DNA from: Treponema socranskii subsp. paredis ATCC 35535 | GTDB taxonomy: Bacteria; Spirochaetota; Spirochaetia; Treponematales; Treponemataceae | DNA: 64,000 bases | Reading direction: 5' to 3' | NCBI GenBank assembly: GCA_000413015.1 | Contig: KE332515.1 | Span: 469,092-533,091 of the forward strand | Part shown: positions 23,023 through 32,570 of the stretch, piece after piece | Numbering within the stretch: the first letter of the stretch is position 1 | How the letters are laid out: each line of letters begins with the position of its first letter | The notes under the pieces: model-generated | The model's input: the letters and a program-made list of their open reading frames with translations, nothing else | The model's database searches: none | Told to the model about the DNA's origin: nothing | Translations under genes and position numbers: made by a program

Positions 23023-23613
23023 ATGGAACCCGTTATTTTAGCGTCGTCGTCGCCGCGCCGTCAGGATATATTGAAACTCTTGCACATTCCCTATCAAGTG
23101 ATCATGCCGAATATCGACGAAACGGTATCGCCCTCTCTTCCGGCCGAAGACGTTCCGGAAATTTTCGCGCGGGAAAAAGTCGCGGCCGTCGTACATTCGC
23201 TCGCCGCCGACAGGGAAATCCCGTGGGTGCTCGCCGCCGACACGGTTATTATTTTCAACAATAAAATCTACGGCAAACCTTCGGATCAGGAAGAAGCGGC
23301 GGCGTTTCTCCGCGAATTGAGCGGAAAAACGCATACGGTCAAAACGGTTATCGCACTCTACAGCGGCAGGACGAAAACGACGGTCGTCCGCGAAAGCGTT
23401 ACGGAAGTGACCTTCAAAGAGATGAGCGAACGTGAAATCGAATGGTACGTCGAAACGGGTGAATGGCACGGAGCCGCAGGCGGCTACCGCATTCAAAGCC
23501 TCGCTTCGTGTTTTATTAAAAAAATAAAAGGCACGACGAGCGGAGTTGAGGGCTTGCCGATTTCGGAGCTTTATGATATTCTTGCGTCGCAGGGTTATTC
23601 GATTATCGAATAG
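23023..23613 (+). CDS. maf: Maf-family nucleoside triphosphate pyrophosphatase
   Basis: The product has 196 residues. Maf proteins hydrolyse non-canonical or excess nucleoside triphosphates to monophosphates. The N-terminal signature ILASSSPRRQDIL (residues 4-16), NIDET (31-35), the catalytic segment VLAADTVI (69-76) and GKPSDQEEA (85-93) are all present. It lies between a tRNA gene and rpsB on the same strand. A purine-rich AAGGA lies about 15 nt upstream of the ATG, rather far away. Confidence 0.93.
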   Translation: MEPVILASSSPRRQDILKLLHIPYQVIMPNIDETVSPSLPAEDVPEIFAREKVAAVVHSLAADREIPWVLAADTVIIFNNKIYGKPSDQEEAAAFLRELSGKTHTVKTVIALYSGRTKTTVVRESVTEVTFKEMSEREIEWYVETGEWHGAAGGYRIQSLASCFIKKIKGTTSGVEGLPISELYDILASQGYSIIE

Positions 23614-23711
23614 CTTTGCCGTGCGCCCGGGGCCGTAGGCTTAACGGGCAAACGATCTTCCGTACGTCGATCTTTTTAACAAGAGACGGCGCATCGAGAA
23701 ACAGAGTTCGG

Positions 23712-23727
23712 GGTATCGTACGATACC
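23712..23727 (+). promoter_or_regulatory. Perfect palindrome in the rpsB leader
   Basis: GGTATCGTACGATACC is a perfect 16-bp palindrome ending 3 nt before the GAAGGAG ribosome-binding site of rpsB. As RNA it could form a hairpin next to the site; as DNA it could be an operator. The maf-rpsB gap of 130 bp shows nothing else clear. Confidence 0.45.
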
Positions 23728-23743
23728 GGTGAAGGAGTACGTC

Positions 23744-24625
23744 ATGGCAGTTGTAACCATGAAAAACCTGCTTGAATCGGGAGTTCATTTCGGTCATCAG
23801 GTAAAGCGGTGGGATCCCCGCATGAAGAAATATATCTTCGCGGAGCGGAACGGGATTCACATTATCGATTTGCAAAAGACGATCGCAGCCATAAAAGAAA
23901 GCTACGAAGTCGTACGCAAAGCGACGACGGCGGGAAAATCGATCCTCTTCGTCGGAACGAAAAAACAGGCGCAGCAGGCGATTCAAAAAGAAGCCGAACG
24001 CTGCGGTCAATTTTACGTCAACAACCGCTGGCTCGGCGGTATGCTCACAAACTTTTCAACGATCAAAAAATCGCTGCAGCGGCTTAAAAAAATCGAAAAG
24101 ATGGAAGTCGACGGCACTTTCGACAATTTGACGAAAAAAGAAGTTTCCGCTCTGCAAAAAGAAAAGGCAAAACTTGAAAAAAACCTCGCCGGCATCAAAG
24201 AGATGAAAGAATTGCCGGGCGTCGTGTTCATCATCGACACGCACAAAGAACAGATCGCCGTCGCCGAAGCGCACCGTATGGGTATTCCCATCATCGCCGT
24301 CGTCGACACGAACTGCAATCCCGAAGGCATCACCTACCCTATTCCCGGCAACGACGACGCTATCCGCGCCATTTCGCTGTTTACGTCGATCATCGCAAAT
24401 GCGGTCATCGAAGCGGACAATGAACAGGGCTTAAAGATCCTCGAAAATTTGAACGATGAAGACGAAAACATACAGACGGATGCCGCCGTCAAAGACAACG
24501 ACGTCGAAATCGAAGATTATTCGAATTACGAGCCTGCGGAAACTAAAAAAGAAGAAGACGCCGAAACGGAATCGAAAGAAGCGGATCAGCTTATCGACGA
24601 AGATAAAATCTACGGCGACAAATAA
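23744..24625 (+). CDS. rpsB: 30S ribosomal protein S2
   Basis: The product has 293 residues. Typical S2 wording includes [11 protein letters not shown] near the start, [12 protein letters not shown] near 92-103, and TNCNPEGI with PGNDDA near 195-212. ATG 23744 is selected for GAAGGAG at normal spacing. The protein carries an acidic C-terminal tail of about 50 residues (from about residue 240, rich in Asp/Glu/Lys) beyond the usual 240-residue core. It is followed by tsf as in most bacteria. Confidence 0.97.
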   Translation: MAVVTMKNLLESGVHFGHQVKRWDPRMKKYIFAERNGIHIIDLQKTIAAIKESYEVVRKATTAGKSILFVGTKKQAQQAIQKEAERCGQFYVNNRWLGGMLTNFSTIKKSLQRLKKIEKMEVDGTFDNLTKKEVSALQKEKAKLEKNLAGIKEMKELPGVVFIIDTHKEQIAVAEAHRMGIPIIAVVDTNCNPEGITYPIPGNDDAIRAISLFTSIIANAVIEADNEQGLKILENLNDEDENIQTDAAVKDNDVEIEDYSNYEPAETKKEEDAETESKEADQLIDEDKIYGDK

Positions 24626-24637
24626 CTAACGAAAGGA

Positions 24638-24667
24638 GATATCCGAAAGCGTAAATTTTCGGATATC
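24638..24667 (+). promoter_or_regulatory. Hairpin between rpsB and tsf
   Basis: GATATCCGAAA and TTTCGGATATC form a perfect 11-bp stem with an 8-nt loop, 12 bp after the rpsB stop and 25 bp before tsf. There is no T-tract, so it is more likely an attenuator, processing site or mRNA-stabilising hairpin than a full terminator. Confidence 0.6.
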
Positions 24668-24692
24668 CCCTGTCAATTTTGGAGTTACGATA

Positions 24693-25526
24693 ATGAATAT
24701 TAAAGCATCGGATATTAAAACGCTGCGTGAAACGACGGGCGCCGGTATGATGGACTGTAAGCGTGCGCTTGAAGACACGAACGGCGATATCGATAAAGCG
24801 GCAAAACTTTTAAAAGAAAAAGGACTTGCCGCCGTCGCAAAAAGAGCCGACCGCGCGACCGCGGAAGGACGCATCTACATTCAGAAAAAGGGAAACAAAA
24901 TCGCGGTCGTCGAACTCGTGTGCGAAACCGACTTCGTTTCCAAAAACGAAGAATTCATAGCGCTCGGACAAAAGCTCGTCGATTTGACGTTTGAAAAAGG
25001 CTACACGAAAGTGGAAAGCGAGCATTCCGACATGCTCACCGTTTTTGCGACGAAGGTCCGCGAAAATATGTCCGTGCGCCACGTATCGCTTATCGACGTG
25101 CCGGAAAACGCGGTTGCGGGCACTTACGTCCACAGCGATTTCAAAACGGGAGCCCTCTGCATCGTCAAGGGTTCGACGGATCCGAAAGTGCAGGAATTCG
25201 CAAACGACTGCTGTCTGCACATGGCCGCTTTTACTCCCGCATATATCACGCAAAAAGACGTTCCCCAGTCCTATACGGACGAGCAGATGGAAATATTTTC
25301 AAAGCAGCTCGATCAGGATGAAAAGATGGCGTCAAAACCGCAAAACGTCAAAGACGGCATCTTAAAGGGCAAATTGAAAAAACATCTCGAAGAAGTGTGC
25401 TTTGTCGATCAGATGTTCGTAAAAGACGACAAAATGAGCGTTGCCGCAAAACTTGCGGAAGTGTCGAAAGAAGTCGGTACCCCGCTCGAATTCGGAGAAG
25501 TGCATCTCTACGTTCTCGGAAGATAG
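24693..25526 (+). CDS. tsf: Elongation factor Ts
   Basis: The product has 277 residues. It is the guanine-nucleotide exchange factor of EF-Tu. The N-terminal signature LRETTGAGMMDCKRAL (residues 11-26) and CETDFVSKNEEF (76-87), which contacts EF-Tu, are intact. It is cotranscribed with rpsB and frr. The 69-bp gap to frr contains GCAAAGCG/CGCTTTGC, a possible weak hairpin. Confidence 0.97.
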   Translation: MNIKASDIKTLRETTGAGMMDCKRALEDTNGDIDKAAKLLKEKGLAAVAKRADRATAEGRIYIQKKGNKIAVVELVCETDFVSKNEEFIALGQKLVDLTFEKGYTKVESEHSDMLTVFATKVRENMSVRHVSLIDVPENAVAGTYVHSDFKTGALCIVKGSTDPKVQEFANDCCLHMAAFTPAYITQKDVPQSYTDEQMEIFSKQLDQDEKMASKPQNVKDGILKGKLKKHLEEVCFVDQMFVKDDKMSVAAKLAEVSKEVGTPLEFGEVHLYVLGR

Positions 25527-25595
25527 GCGCACAATGCAAAGCGTTCGTGAGCTTTCGCGTCCGCTTTGCCATGCGTTTGTTTTAGGAGTGTAAAA

Positions 25596-26138
25596 ATGGC
25601 AGACAGTGAAGAGAAAATGCAAAAAGCGATACATTCGCTTACCGATACTTTCGCCGCAATCAGAACGGGAAGAGCGAGCGCAGCTCTTTTCGATAAAGTG
25701 CGCGTCGACTGCTACGGTCAAAAATCACCGCTCAACCAAGTAGCTACGATCGCGATCCCCGAAGCGAGGACGGTCGTCATTCAGCCTTTCGACAAATCGC
25801 TCATCGGCGATATCGAAAAAGCGATTCAGGCTGCCGACCTCAGCTTGAATCCGTCGAACGACGGCAAAGTGATCCGCATCGCGATTCCGCCGCTCACGGC
25901 CGACAGACGTAAAGAACTTGTCAAACAGGCGAAAGCCGACGCGGAAAATTACCGCACGCAGATACGCAACATCCGCCGCGACGGAAACGACGCGCTCAAA
26001 AAACAGCAAAAATCGGGAGAGCTGACCGAAGACGGTTTGAAGTCGGAAACGGATAAACTGCAAAAGCTTACCGACAAGTATATCGCGGAGATACAAAAGC
26101 TCTACGATGCAAAAGAAAAGGAAATACTCGAAGGTTGA
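25596..26138 (+). CDS. frr: Ribosome recycling factor
   Basis: The product has 180 residues, the usual size. It releases ribosomes from mRNA after termination together with EF-G. IRTGRASAALFDKV (about 22-35) and the C-terminal NIRRDGNDALKK (about 128-139) are family hallmarks. The start at 25596 is chosen for TTAGGAG upstream; an in-frame ATG 30 nt earlier lacks one. Its stop overlaps the TTG start of uppS (TTGA). Confidence 0.97.
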   Translation: MADSEEKMQKAIHSLTDTFAAIRTGRASAALFDKVRVDCYGQKSPLNQVATIAIPEARTVVIQPFDKSLIGDIEKAIQAADLSLNPSNDGKVIRIAIPPLTADRRKELVKQAKADAENYRTQIRNIRRDGNDALKKQQKSGELTEDGLKSETDKLQKLTDKYIAEIQKLYDAKEKEILEG

Positions 26139-26845
26139 CCTCTCTCGATACGACTCGCCTGCCCCGCCACGTTGCGATCATTATGGACGGCAACGGCAGG
26201 TGGGCTGAAAGGCGGCATAAAAACCGCAGCGCAGGGCATTATGCGGGCGCCGAACAGGCGAAAAAAATCGTCGGAGCCGCTTCATCTCTCGGCATCGACT
26301 ACGTGACGCTCTATATCTTTTCGACGGAAAACTGGAAGCGCACCGCCGAAGAGACGGGTTATCTCATGAGTCTTATCAAAAATCACTTGAGAGCGGAGTT
26401 CGCATTTTATAAAAAAAATAAAATACGGCTTTTGCACTTGGGCGATATAGCGGGTCTTCCGGAAGATATCCGCGAAGAGATACGGAGCGCGACGGCGGAA
26501 ACGGCGCACTTTACCGGAACGACGCTCGTCATGGCGATCAATTACGGGGGCAGAGACGAAATCGTGCGCGGCATCAAAAAACTTGCCGCCAGCCGAACGC
26601 CGGCGGAAGCGATCGACGAAAATGCGCTCGCTTCTTCGTTCGACATAGCGGATCTGCCCGACGTCGACTTATTGATCAGAACGGGCGGCGAAAAACGGCT
26701 CAGCAATTTTCTTTTGTGGCACGCTTCCTATGCTGAGCTCGTGTTTACGGATACGCTGTGGCCCGACTACGGCGAAGACGAATTTTACGGTCATATCGAG
26801 CAGTTTCAAAAGAGGACGAGACGATTCGGCGCAGTGCTCGCCTAA
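26135..26845 (+). CDS. uppS: Undecaprenyl diphosphate synthase
   Basis: The product has 236 residues. It is a cis-prenyltransferase that makes the C55 lipid carrier for cell-wall and surface-glycan assembly. IIMDGNGRWA (residues 13-22) holds the catalytic Asp, followed by RSAGHYAGAE; RTGGEKRLSNFLLW (about 191-204) is the second conserved block. The start is an unusual TTG that overlaps the frr stop by 4 nt, with only GAAGG close upstream, so translation is probably coupled to frr. Confidence 0.95.
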   Translation: MTSLDTTRLPRHVAIIMDGNGRWAERRHKNRSAGHYAGAEQAKKIVGAASSLGIDYVTLYIFSTENWKRTAEETGYLMSLIKNHLRAEFAFYKKNKIRLLHLGDIAGLPEDIREEIRSATAETAHFTGTTLVMAINYGGRDEIVRGIKKLAASRTPAEAIDENALASSFDIADLPDVDLLIRTGGEKRLSNFLLWHASYAELVFTDTLWPDYGEDEFYGHIEQFQKRTRRFGAVLA

Positions 26846-26905
26846 GTTGACGCGCTTGAAGCTTTCTGCAAAGCACGAGCAAAAGTTTTTATGGAGGACG
26901 GTACG

Positions 26906-27760
26906 ATGCCAAAACTCGTACAACGGCTTTTGATTTTTTTTATCGGCATACCGCTCGTAATCGGTCTTGTCTTTCTTCCGTTTTTTTACCGGCTGCCCTT
27001 TCACATCGCCGTGTGCGCATTTTCGTTCATCGGCAGTTTGGAACTCTACGATATGTTTTCAAAAAACAGTCCGCTTTTGCCGAAACCGCTCGTCGCGTTT
27101 TTAAACCTTTTGATCCCCGTTTCGGCGTACGTCTGCGTTTGCTTTTCGTTCCCCTTCGGTATCGTAACGGTCGTTTTCGTTGCGGGAACGTGCATCCTCA
27201 TGGCTTACAACGCGCTTACGGTAAAATCTTTCGAACATTCGAATACCGCAGTTTCTCTTTCCGTATCCATTTTATTATATACGGGCTACCTCATCACCTT
27301 TATTTCCAGGATGACGGCCTATGAACACGGAAGTTTTTATATCGCCGCATTTTTATGGATGACCTTTATATGCGATTCGGTCGCGTGGCTTTTCGGCATG
27401 CTGTTCGGAAAAAACAACCGAGGCGTCATCGCCGCAAGTCCGAATAAAAGCGTCGCGGGTTTTGCAGGCGGCTATGTCGGCTGCATCCTCGCTTCGCTCA
27501 TCGCGCAGAAAGCCTTACCGCATATTTTTCCGGGTTCTCTTTGGAAATCGGTTTTTTTCGGCATCCTCGTCGCAAGCGCAGCCATCGTCGGAGACCTTGC
27601 CGAATCGGTATTTAAGCGGAGTTCAAACGTAAAAGATTCGGGCGGCATTATGCCCGGCCGCGGCGGTGTTTTGGATTCCATCGATTCGCTTTTGTTTGCG
27701 GCTCCCGTGTTTTATCTTTCGCTCCTCATGCTCTACGGAGTTCCGATCTTTTTACGATGA
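26906..27760 (+). CDS. cdsA: Phosphatidate cytidylyltransferase
   Basis: The product has 284 residues with about seven to eight membrane helices. It makes CDP-diacylglycerol in the inner membrane. The C-terminal CDS signature is clear: ESVFKRSSNVKDSGGIMPG, then RGGVLDSIDSL. GGAGG lies 9 nt upstream of ATG 26906; an earlier in-frame ATG (26891) overlaps that site and is rejected. It overlaps dxr by 4 nt. Confidence 0.95.
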   Translation: MPKLVQRLLIFFIGIPLVIGLVFLPFFYRLPFHIAVCAFSFIGSLELYDMFSKNSPLLPKPLVAFLNLLIPVSAYVCVCFSFPFGIVTVVFVAGTCILMAYNALTVKSFEHSNTAVSLSVSILLYTGYLITFISRMTAYEHGSFYIAAFLWMTFICDSVAWLFGMLFGKNNRGVIAASPNKSVAGFAGGYVGCILASLIAQKALPHIFPGSLWKSVFFGILVASAAIVGDLAESVFKRSSNVKDSGGIMPGRGGVLDSIDSLLFAAPVFYLSLLMLYGVPIFLR

Positions 27761-28839
27761 AAAAAGTTTTCGTTTTGGGCTGTACCGGCTCCATCGGTAC
27801 GAGCACGCTCGACATCATTAAAAATATGCCCGCCCTCTTTTGCGCGTGCGCCCTCGCCTCTCATACGAGCCGCGAAAAAACCGAAAAGCTCGCTTCCTCT
27901 TTCGGCTGCGATTTTACGCTTACGGCATACGAGGAGCACGGCATCGAGCGTCTCATAAAACAAACGCGCCCCGACATCGCGGTAAACGGAATAGCCGGAA
28001 GCGCGGGTCTCCTCCCGTCGAAAGCGGTGCTCGAAGCCGGAGTCGATTTGGCGCTTGCAAATAAAGAAACCGTCGTCATGGCGTGGCATCTCATACGGAC
28101 TCTCGCCGAAAAATCGGGCGCCCGCATTATCCCCGTCGATTCGGAGCATTCGGCGATCTTCAGTCTCATCGAAAAAATCGGCAAAGAAAATATTGCAGAA
28201 ATCCTCATAACCGCAAGCGGAGGTCCTTTCCGTACATACGCAAAAGAAGATCTTGCGCGCGTTTCAGTAAAAGACGCCCTCGCCCACCCGACGTGGAAAA
28301 TGGGCAAAAAAATCACAATCGATTCCGCGACGCTTGCAAACAAGGGTCTGGAAGTGATCGAAGCGTGCCGCCTCTTCGACGTATCGCCCGAAATCGTAAA
28401 AGTCGTCGTCCACCCCGAAAGCATCGTGCATTCGCTCGTGCGAACAAAGGACGGCATGCTTTACGCCCAGCTTTCCGATCCCGATATGAAACACCCGATC
28501 CTTTCGGCGCTTACACTGCCCGAAACGGCGGAAAATTATCTGGAACCTTTCGACCTCTTCGATAAAACGCTTTCGTTTTTCCGTCCGCGCACCGAAGATT
28601 TTCCGCTTCTTGCATATGCATACGAAGCGGCAAAACGGGGGGCATCCTATACGATCGCGTACAATGCCGCCGATGAAGTCGCAGCCCTCGCATTTCTCGA
28701 CGGAAAGCTTTCGTTTACCGATATCGCCCGCGTCGTTCGAAGCGTGCTTGACGAAGATTGGAGCCTGTTACCCGAAAGCTTCGAAGACGTTTTTAAAGCG
28801 GATGCAAAAGCGAGAGCTCTTGCAAAAACTCTGATATGA
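27757..28839 (+). CDS. dxr: 1-deoxy-D-xylulose 5-phosphate reductoisomerase
   Basis: The product has 360 residues. It catalyses the committed NADPH-dependent step of the MEP isoprenoid pathway. LGCTGSIGTSTLDII (residues 7-21) binds NADPH, ALANKETVV (about 100-108) and PVDSEHSAIF (about 127-136) are active-site segments, and ITASGGPFR and HPTWKMGKKIT follow. It overlaps cdsA and rseP by ATGA junctions. With uppS it supplies the isoprenoid carrier. The length is slightly short of the 380-400 residues of many homologues. Confidence 0.96.
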   Translation: MKKVFVLGCTGSIGTSTLDIIKNMPALFCACALASHTSREKTEKLASSFGCDFTLTAYEEHGIERLIKQTRPDIAVNGIAGSAGLLPSKAVLEAGVDLALANKETVVMAWHLIRTLAEKSGARIIPVDSEHSAIFSLIEKIGKENIAEILITASGGPFRTYAKEDLARVSVKDALAHPTWKMGKKITIDSATLANKGLEVIEACRLFDVSPEIVKVVVHPESIVHSLVRTKDGMLYAQLSDPDMKHPILSALTLPETAENYLEPFDLFDKTLSFFRPRTEDFPLLAYAYEAAKRGASYTIAYNAADEVAALAFLDGKLSFTDIARVVRSVLDEDWSLLPESFEDVFKADAKARALAKTLI

Positions 28840-29960
28840 AATGGATTTACGGCATCGTCTGCCTCGGTTTTTTGGTTTTTTTTCACGAACTCGGACACTT
28901 TCTCGCAGCGAAATTATTCGGCGTAAAAGTCGAATCCTTTTCGCTCGGTTTCGGCCCCGCCCTATTGCATAAAACGATCGGCGGTACCGACTACCGTTTA
29001 TCGCTTTTACCCCTCGGCGGATACTGCGGCATGAAAGGAGAGCGTGATTTTCAAGCAGCGCTCGACTCCTCTTCTCCTCGCATCGAAGCCGAGCGCGATT
29101 CGCTCTACGGCATCAACCCGCTCGGACGAGCTCTCATCGGATTTGCAGGTCCCTTTTTCAACGCGCTCTTCGCCTTTGTCGCCTTTTCGGCGGTTGCGAT
29201 GACGGGCTATACGTATTATTCGTATACTGCAAAGATAAAGCTTGCGGACGAAACCCGCCCCGAAGTGCATTCGGCGGCTCGGGAAGCGGGATTGAAAACC
29301 GGCGACACTATCGTATCGATCGAAGGAAAACCCGTCGAAGATTTTTCCGATATCATTCTGGAAGTCGCGTCGAACCCCGACAAGGATTTGCATATCGTCG
29401 TATTGCGTGACGGTGAAAAGCTTTCCTACACCGTTCACAGCGATTTCGACAAATCGACAGGGAGCGGAAAAATCGGCGTCACGCCTTTTTCGAACGCGCC
29501 GATAATGCGTGAAGCGAAACGTTATCCGTTTTTTAAAGCGCTCGTTGAGGGGATAAAGCGGACGGGAGAAACCCTTTCTCTTACCGTAAAAAGCATAGCG
29601 CTTTTATTCAAAGGAGCCGACGTGCAAAATGCGATTTCAGGTCCCGTCGGCGTTGCGGGCATGCTCGGAAACACCGTCGAAGACGGATTCGGAGCGGGGT
29701 TCAGGCAGGGCATTACGGCGATTTTGGAGCTCATGGCCTTTATCAGCATTTCGCTTTTTATCATGAACCTGCTTCCGATACCGGTACTCGACGGCGCTTT
29801 GATTTTTTTCGCGTTCGTCGAATTCGTTTTCCGCCGTCCGATCAATCCGAAAATACAATATTACGCGCAGTACGCGGGGCTTGCGATCATCGCAGCTCTT
29901 TTCGTACTCGGCATAACAAGCGATATTCGGCGCTTTACTGCGGCGCTGCAATCGCACTAG
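28836..29960 (+). CDS. rseP: RIP metalloprotease RseP (site-2 protease)
   Basis: The product has 374 residues. It is an M50 intramembrane zinc protease. HELGH at residues 17-21 in the first membrane helix supplies two zinc ligands and the catalytic Glu, and LLPIPVLDGA (about 312-321) in a later helix supplies the third ligand. One PDZ domain lies between (about 125-215, with AGLKTGDTIVSIEGK). Such enzymes cleave anti-sigma factors or signal-peptide remnants. It is translationally coupled to dxr. Confidence 0.95.
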   Translation: MKWIYGIVCLGFLVFFHELGHFLAAKLFGVKVESFSLGFGPALLHKTIGGTDYRLSLLPLGGYCGMKGERDFQAALDSSSPRIEAERDSLYGINPLGRALIGFAGPFFNALFAFVAFSAVAMTGYTYYSYTAKIKLADETRPEVHSAAREAGLKTGDTIVSIEGKPVEDFSDIILEVASNPDKDLHIVVLRDGEKLSYTVHSDFDKSTGSGKIGVTPFSNAPIMREAKRYPFFKALVEGIKRTGETLSLTVKSIALLFKGADVQNAISGPVGVAGMLGNTVEDGFGAGFRQGITAILELMAFISISLFIMNLLPIPVLDGALIFFAFVEFVFRRPINPKIQYYAQYAGLAIIAALFVLGITSDIRRFTAALQSH

Positions 29961-29969
29961 GATATCAGT

Positions 29970-31916
29970 ATGAATACATTATTAAATTTCCATCCGTTTC
30001 ACGTTTCAACAAAGGCGAATATTTTCAAAAATCGATATGCGATATTTTTTATTGCAGCCCTTTTTTGCGCGCTGCCGCTCGCATCGGAGTCTCACATTTC
30101 CAATCAAAAGCACGAAGGAGAAATCAGAGCGGTTTCAGCTTCCTTCGACGGAAGCGCATTTTTTACGGCGGGAGACGACGGATTTTTAATAAAATGGACG
30201 GACGACGGACAGGGCGAACATTATCAAATTTCGGATATGAGCGTAAAACTCTGCGCCCTCTCCCCAGACGGCAAAACGATCGCCGCATACGAAACGGACG
30301 GAGGACTCGTAAACCGCGTGAGCTTGTGGGATTTCGATACGCTGCAGCGGAAATACGCACGGCGCTTTGCAGATGCGGTGACGTCTTTGTCGTTTTCGGC
30401 AAAGGGCACTTATGTCATCGTCGGAACGGCTTCCGTAGAAGGGGCGATTTTTTTACGCGCTTCCGACGGACGCGTCGCCGACGTTTTAAAAGATTCGACG
30501 GGAATCATTTCGTATGCTGTAACGAGCGCATCGGAAAAAACGCTGTGCACGTATTCGCCTGTCGGCTTTATTTCGTATTACAATATGACCGACGGAAAAC
30601 TGAAGCGTCGCTTGAACTGCGAAGCGAATCTTTCGGATATCGCATCCTTCGACGGCGATATGTTTTTTGCAGGCACCAAAAACGATACGGTGTACGCCGT
30701 GTCGGCACTTTCGGGAAAGACGGCCGCTTCCGTTTCCGCACGCGCTCCGGTACTCCTGACGAGTGCCGACGATAAAAACCTGTACTATATCGCAAGCACT
30801 GCATCCCGAACGTACTCGCTTTCGATGCTTGAAAATCGAGGAGACAAAACGTTTTCATCTCCCCTCATTTTGAAAAATTTCAAACCGCTTCCGAACGGAG
30901 AAGCGATCAGAGCGGGCGCAAAAGCGGGAGACGAAATCGCACTCGCCTCTTCGGGCGGCAACGTATTTCGAACGACGACTTTTCCCGATACGGCGCTCCT
31001 CTCTCTTTCCCCGCTCACCGACGATATCTACGAAAAAATTTCCGATGCGGCGAGCGCCGAAGACGGCTTTTATTTTTTGACGAGCGGCGCGCTCTATGCG
31101 TCATCTTACGATACCGGCACAGTCGATAAACGCGCATCGAATGACGCTCACACGAATATGAGCGTCTGCGAAGGGGGCGTCATCCTGTGGTCGCGAGGCA
31201 CGAAGCGGGCGCTCGAATATTTCGACTTTACTGAGAATAAAACGACACGGCTTTTTACGCCCGAAAGCGGCGTACAATCCGTCCGCGCCTTCGGAAATGT
31301 GATTTTGACAATGGAAAGCAATGCCGTCGTCCGCGCGTATTACAGGGACACGGGCAAAATTGAAGAGCTGTATGCGGGAGCGGGATTGCAGGATGCGCTC
31401 ATTTCAGGCGGCACGCTCTACGTCGCAAAGTCGTCCGCGACAAATCCTCCGTCCGCCCTTCTCAGCATCGATATGCGTACAAAAGAAATCGTACCGCTGA
31501 AAATCGCAGCCGACATCGTCTATGCGCTTTCGGCTTCCGACGGCGAATTGTACGGTATCGCCGTGCAGTCAGGCGGAGATGAAAAAACGACGAATCTTTT
31601 TTCGTATACACCCGCACTTTCGAAAACGACGATGCTTTTAAAACTCAACGACGAAGATACGGGCGCTTTTACCTACTTTTACGACGGACATATTTTGACG
31701 GATATCGGAAGCGAAAAAGTATATTCGTACGATCTTTCGCGAAAAAAAAGCAGATATTACGGACGCTCCGCATCGCTTCCGGTAAAAGCCGTGCAAAACG
31801 GAGAGCGCATCGCGGTGCTGAATCGAGACGGAAGCATTTCGTGGTACGATACGGAAAAGACCGAAGTGCTCGCCGATTGGTATTTGACAAAAGACGGAAC
31901 TTGGTACGAGTTTTAA
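29970..31916 (+). CDS. Exported WD40-like beta-propeller protein
   Basis: The product has 648 residues. A hydrophobic segment at about 25-40 (AIFFIAALFCALPLA) after a 24-residue basic lead suggests export or anchoring. The rest is a chain of four-stranded repeats of WD40/PQQ-like type, for example AVSASFDGSAFFTAGDDG and LCALSPDGKTIAAYETDG near the start, consistent with one or two propellers. AGGA lies upstream of the ATG, 9 bp after rseP, so it is the last gene of that operon. The function is unknown; it is probably a periplasmic scaffold. Confidence 0.75.
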   Translation: MNTLLNFHPFHVSTKANIFKNRYAIFFIAALFCALPLASESHISNQKHEGEIRAVSASFDGSAFFTAGDDGFLIKWTDDGQGEHYQISDMSVKLCALSPDGKTIAAYETDGGLVNRVSLWDFDTLQRKYARRFADAVTSLSFSAKGTYVIVGTASVEGAIFLRASDGRVADVLKDSTGIISYAVTSASEKTLCTYSPVGFISYYNMTDGKLKRRLNCEANLSDIASFDGDMFFAGTKNDTVYAVSALSGKTAASVSARAPVLLTSADDKNLYYIASTASRTYSLSMLENRGDKTFSSPLILKNFKPLPNGEAIRAGAKAGDEIALASSGGNVFRTTTFPDTALLSLSPLTDDIYEKISDAASAEDGFYFLTSGALYASSYDTGTVDKRASNDAHTNMSVCEGGVILWSRGTKRALEYFDFTENKTTRLFTPESGVQSVRAFGNVILTMESNAVVRAYYRDTGKIEELYAGAGLQDALISGGTLYVAKSSATNPPSALLSIDMRTKEIVPLKIAADIVYALSASDGELYGIAVQSGGDEKTTNLFSYTPALSKTTMLLKLNDEDTGAFTYFYDGHILTDIGSEKVYSYDLSRKKSRYYGRSASLPVKAVQNGERIAVLNRDGSISWYDTEKTEVLADWYLTKDGTWYEF

Positions 31917-31983
31917 AAAAATCGGAACAACTCGCATTCAAATCGATTTTATATCTTCCGATATATTTTCCCGTTCGACTTAC

Positions 31984-32011
31984 TTGACAGTTGTTGTATT
32001 CCCCGTAGTAT
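31984..32011 (+). promoter_or_regulatory. Promoter of the CxxC-protein gene
   Basis: TTGACA (31984-31989), 16 bp, TAGTAT (32006-32011). The leader of about 55 nt ends with AGGGGG before ATG 32075, so this one is a normal leadered transcript. Confidence 0.6.
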
Positions 32012-32074
32012 TGCAGTACATGCGCTTGCCTCGGAAGTGCAATCGCATTACAAAAATTTTACAGGGGGATACTT

Positions 32075-32530
32075 ATGTGTACTGAATGCTACGCCGACGA
32101 AGACAGGGTAACGCCGCTTTTGAATCCGGAAGAATGTTTGAAAAACCACACGCAATACATCTGCGGAACGTGCGGACGGTGCATCTGCATCGACCGTACA
32201 AAAAACGGATTACAGCGCTGGAACTTTCCGTTTAAATCTGCGGCAATCGCAAAATTATATATACGCACGGCCGATTTCACAATGAAAAAAAGCTGCGGCG
32301 TATATGAAATAAAAAGCGCTTCGGGAAGAATTTTTTATAAAATATTTTCGGATGAAGCGGAATTGAAAACCTATTTGCAAAACAACAAAGATAAAACGTG
32401 CAGCGGAAAAAAGCCGCTTTTTTCTCAAAGCCGCTACCGCGAATTTCCGAACACGCAAGTGCGGCGCTTGAGCGATGATGAAGCGTTACTCTATATGAGC
32501 GAACGCAAAACGCGGCAAAGCCGGCGCTGA
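32075..32530 (+). CDS. Small Cys-rich cytosolic protein of unknown function
   Basis: The product has 151 residues. The N-terminus has MCTECYADE and CGTCGRCIC, paired cysteines likely to bind zinc or a cluster. The middle is a mixed alpha/beta domain with MKKSCGVYEIKSASGRIFYK, and the C-terminus is basic (LSDDEALLYMSERKTRQSRR). A second copy of its last 113 bp, about nine substitutions away, lies at 33313-33425 beyond the MNT-HEPN pair. Substitutions between the two keep the frame and the stop, so both derive from working versions of this gene. Confidence 0.7.
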   Translation: MCTECYADEDRVTPLLNPEECLKNHTQYICGTCGRCICIDRTKNGLQRWNFPFKSAAIAKLYIRTADFTMKKSCGVYEIKSASGRIFYKIFSDEAELKTYLQNNKDKTCSGKKPLFSQSRYREFPNTQVRRLSDDEALLYMSERKTRQSRR

Positions 32531-32538
32531 AACCGTTG
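32426..32538 (+). repeat. 113-bp direct repeat, copy 1 (3' end of the CxxC-protein gene)
   Basis: From CAAAGCCGCTACCGCG to CCGTTG. Compared by eye with copy 2 it has the same length, no gaps and about nine mismatches. The copies bracket the MNT-HEPN pair. Confidence 0.9.
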
Positions 32539-32564
32539 TCGGCAGTCCGTTTTCGTGGTATCAT
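32536..32564 (+). promoter_or_regulatory. Leaderless promoter of the MNT-HEPN pair
   Basis: TTGTCG (32536-32541), 17 bp, TATCAT (32559-32564), then 6 nt to ATG 32571. It starts where the repeat ends. Confidence 0.55.
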
Positions 32565-32570
32565 AAAGCG

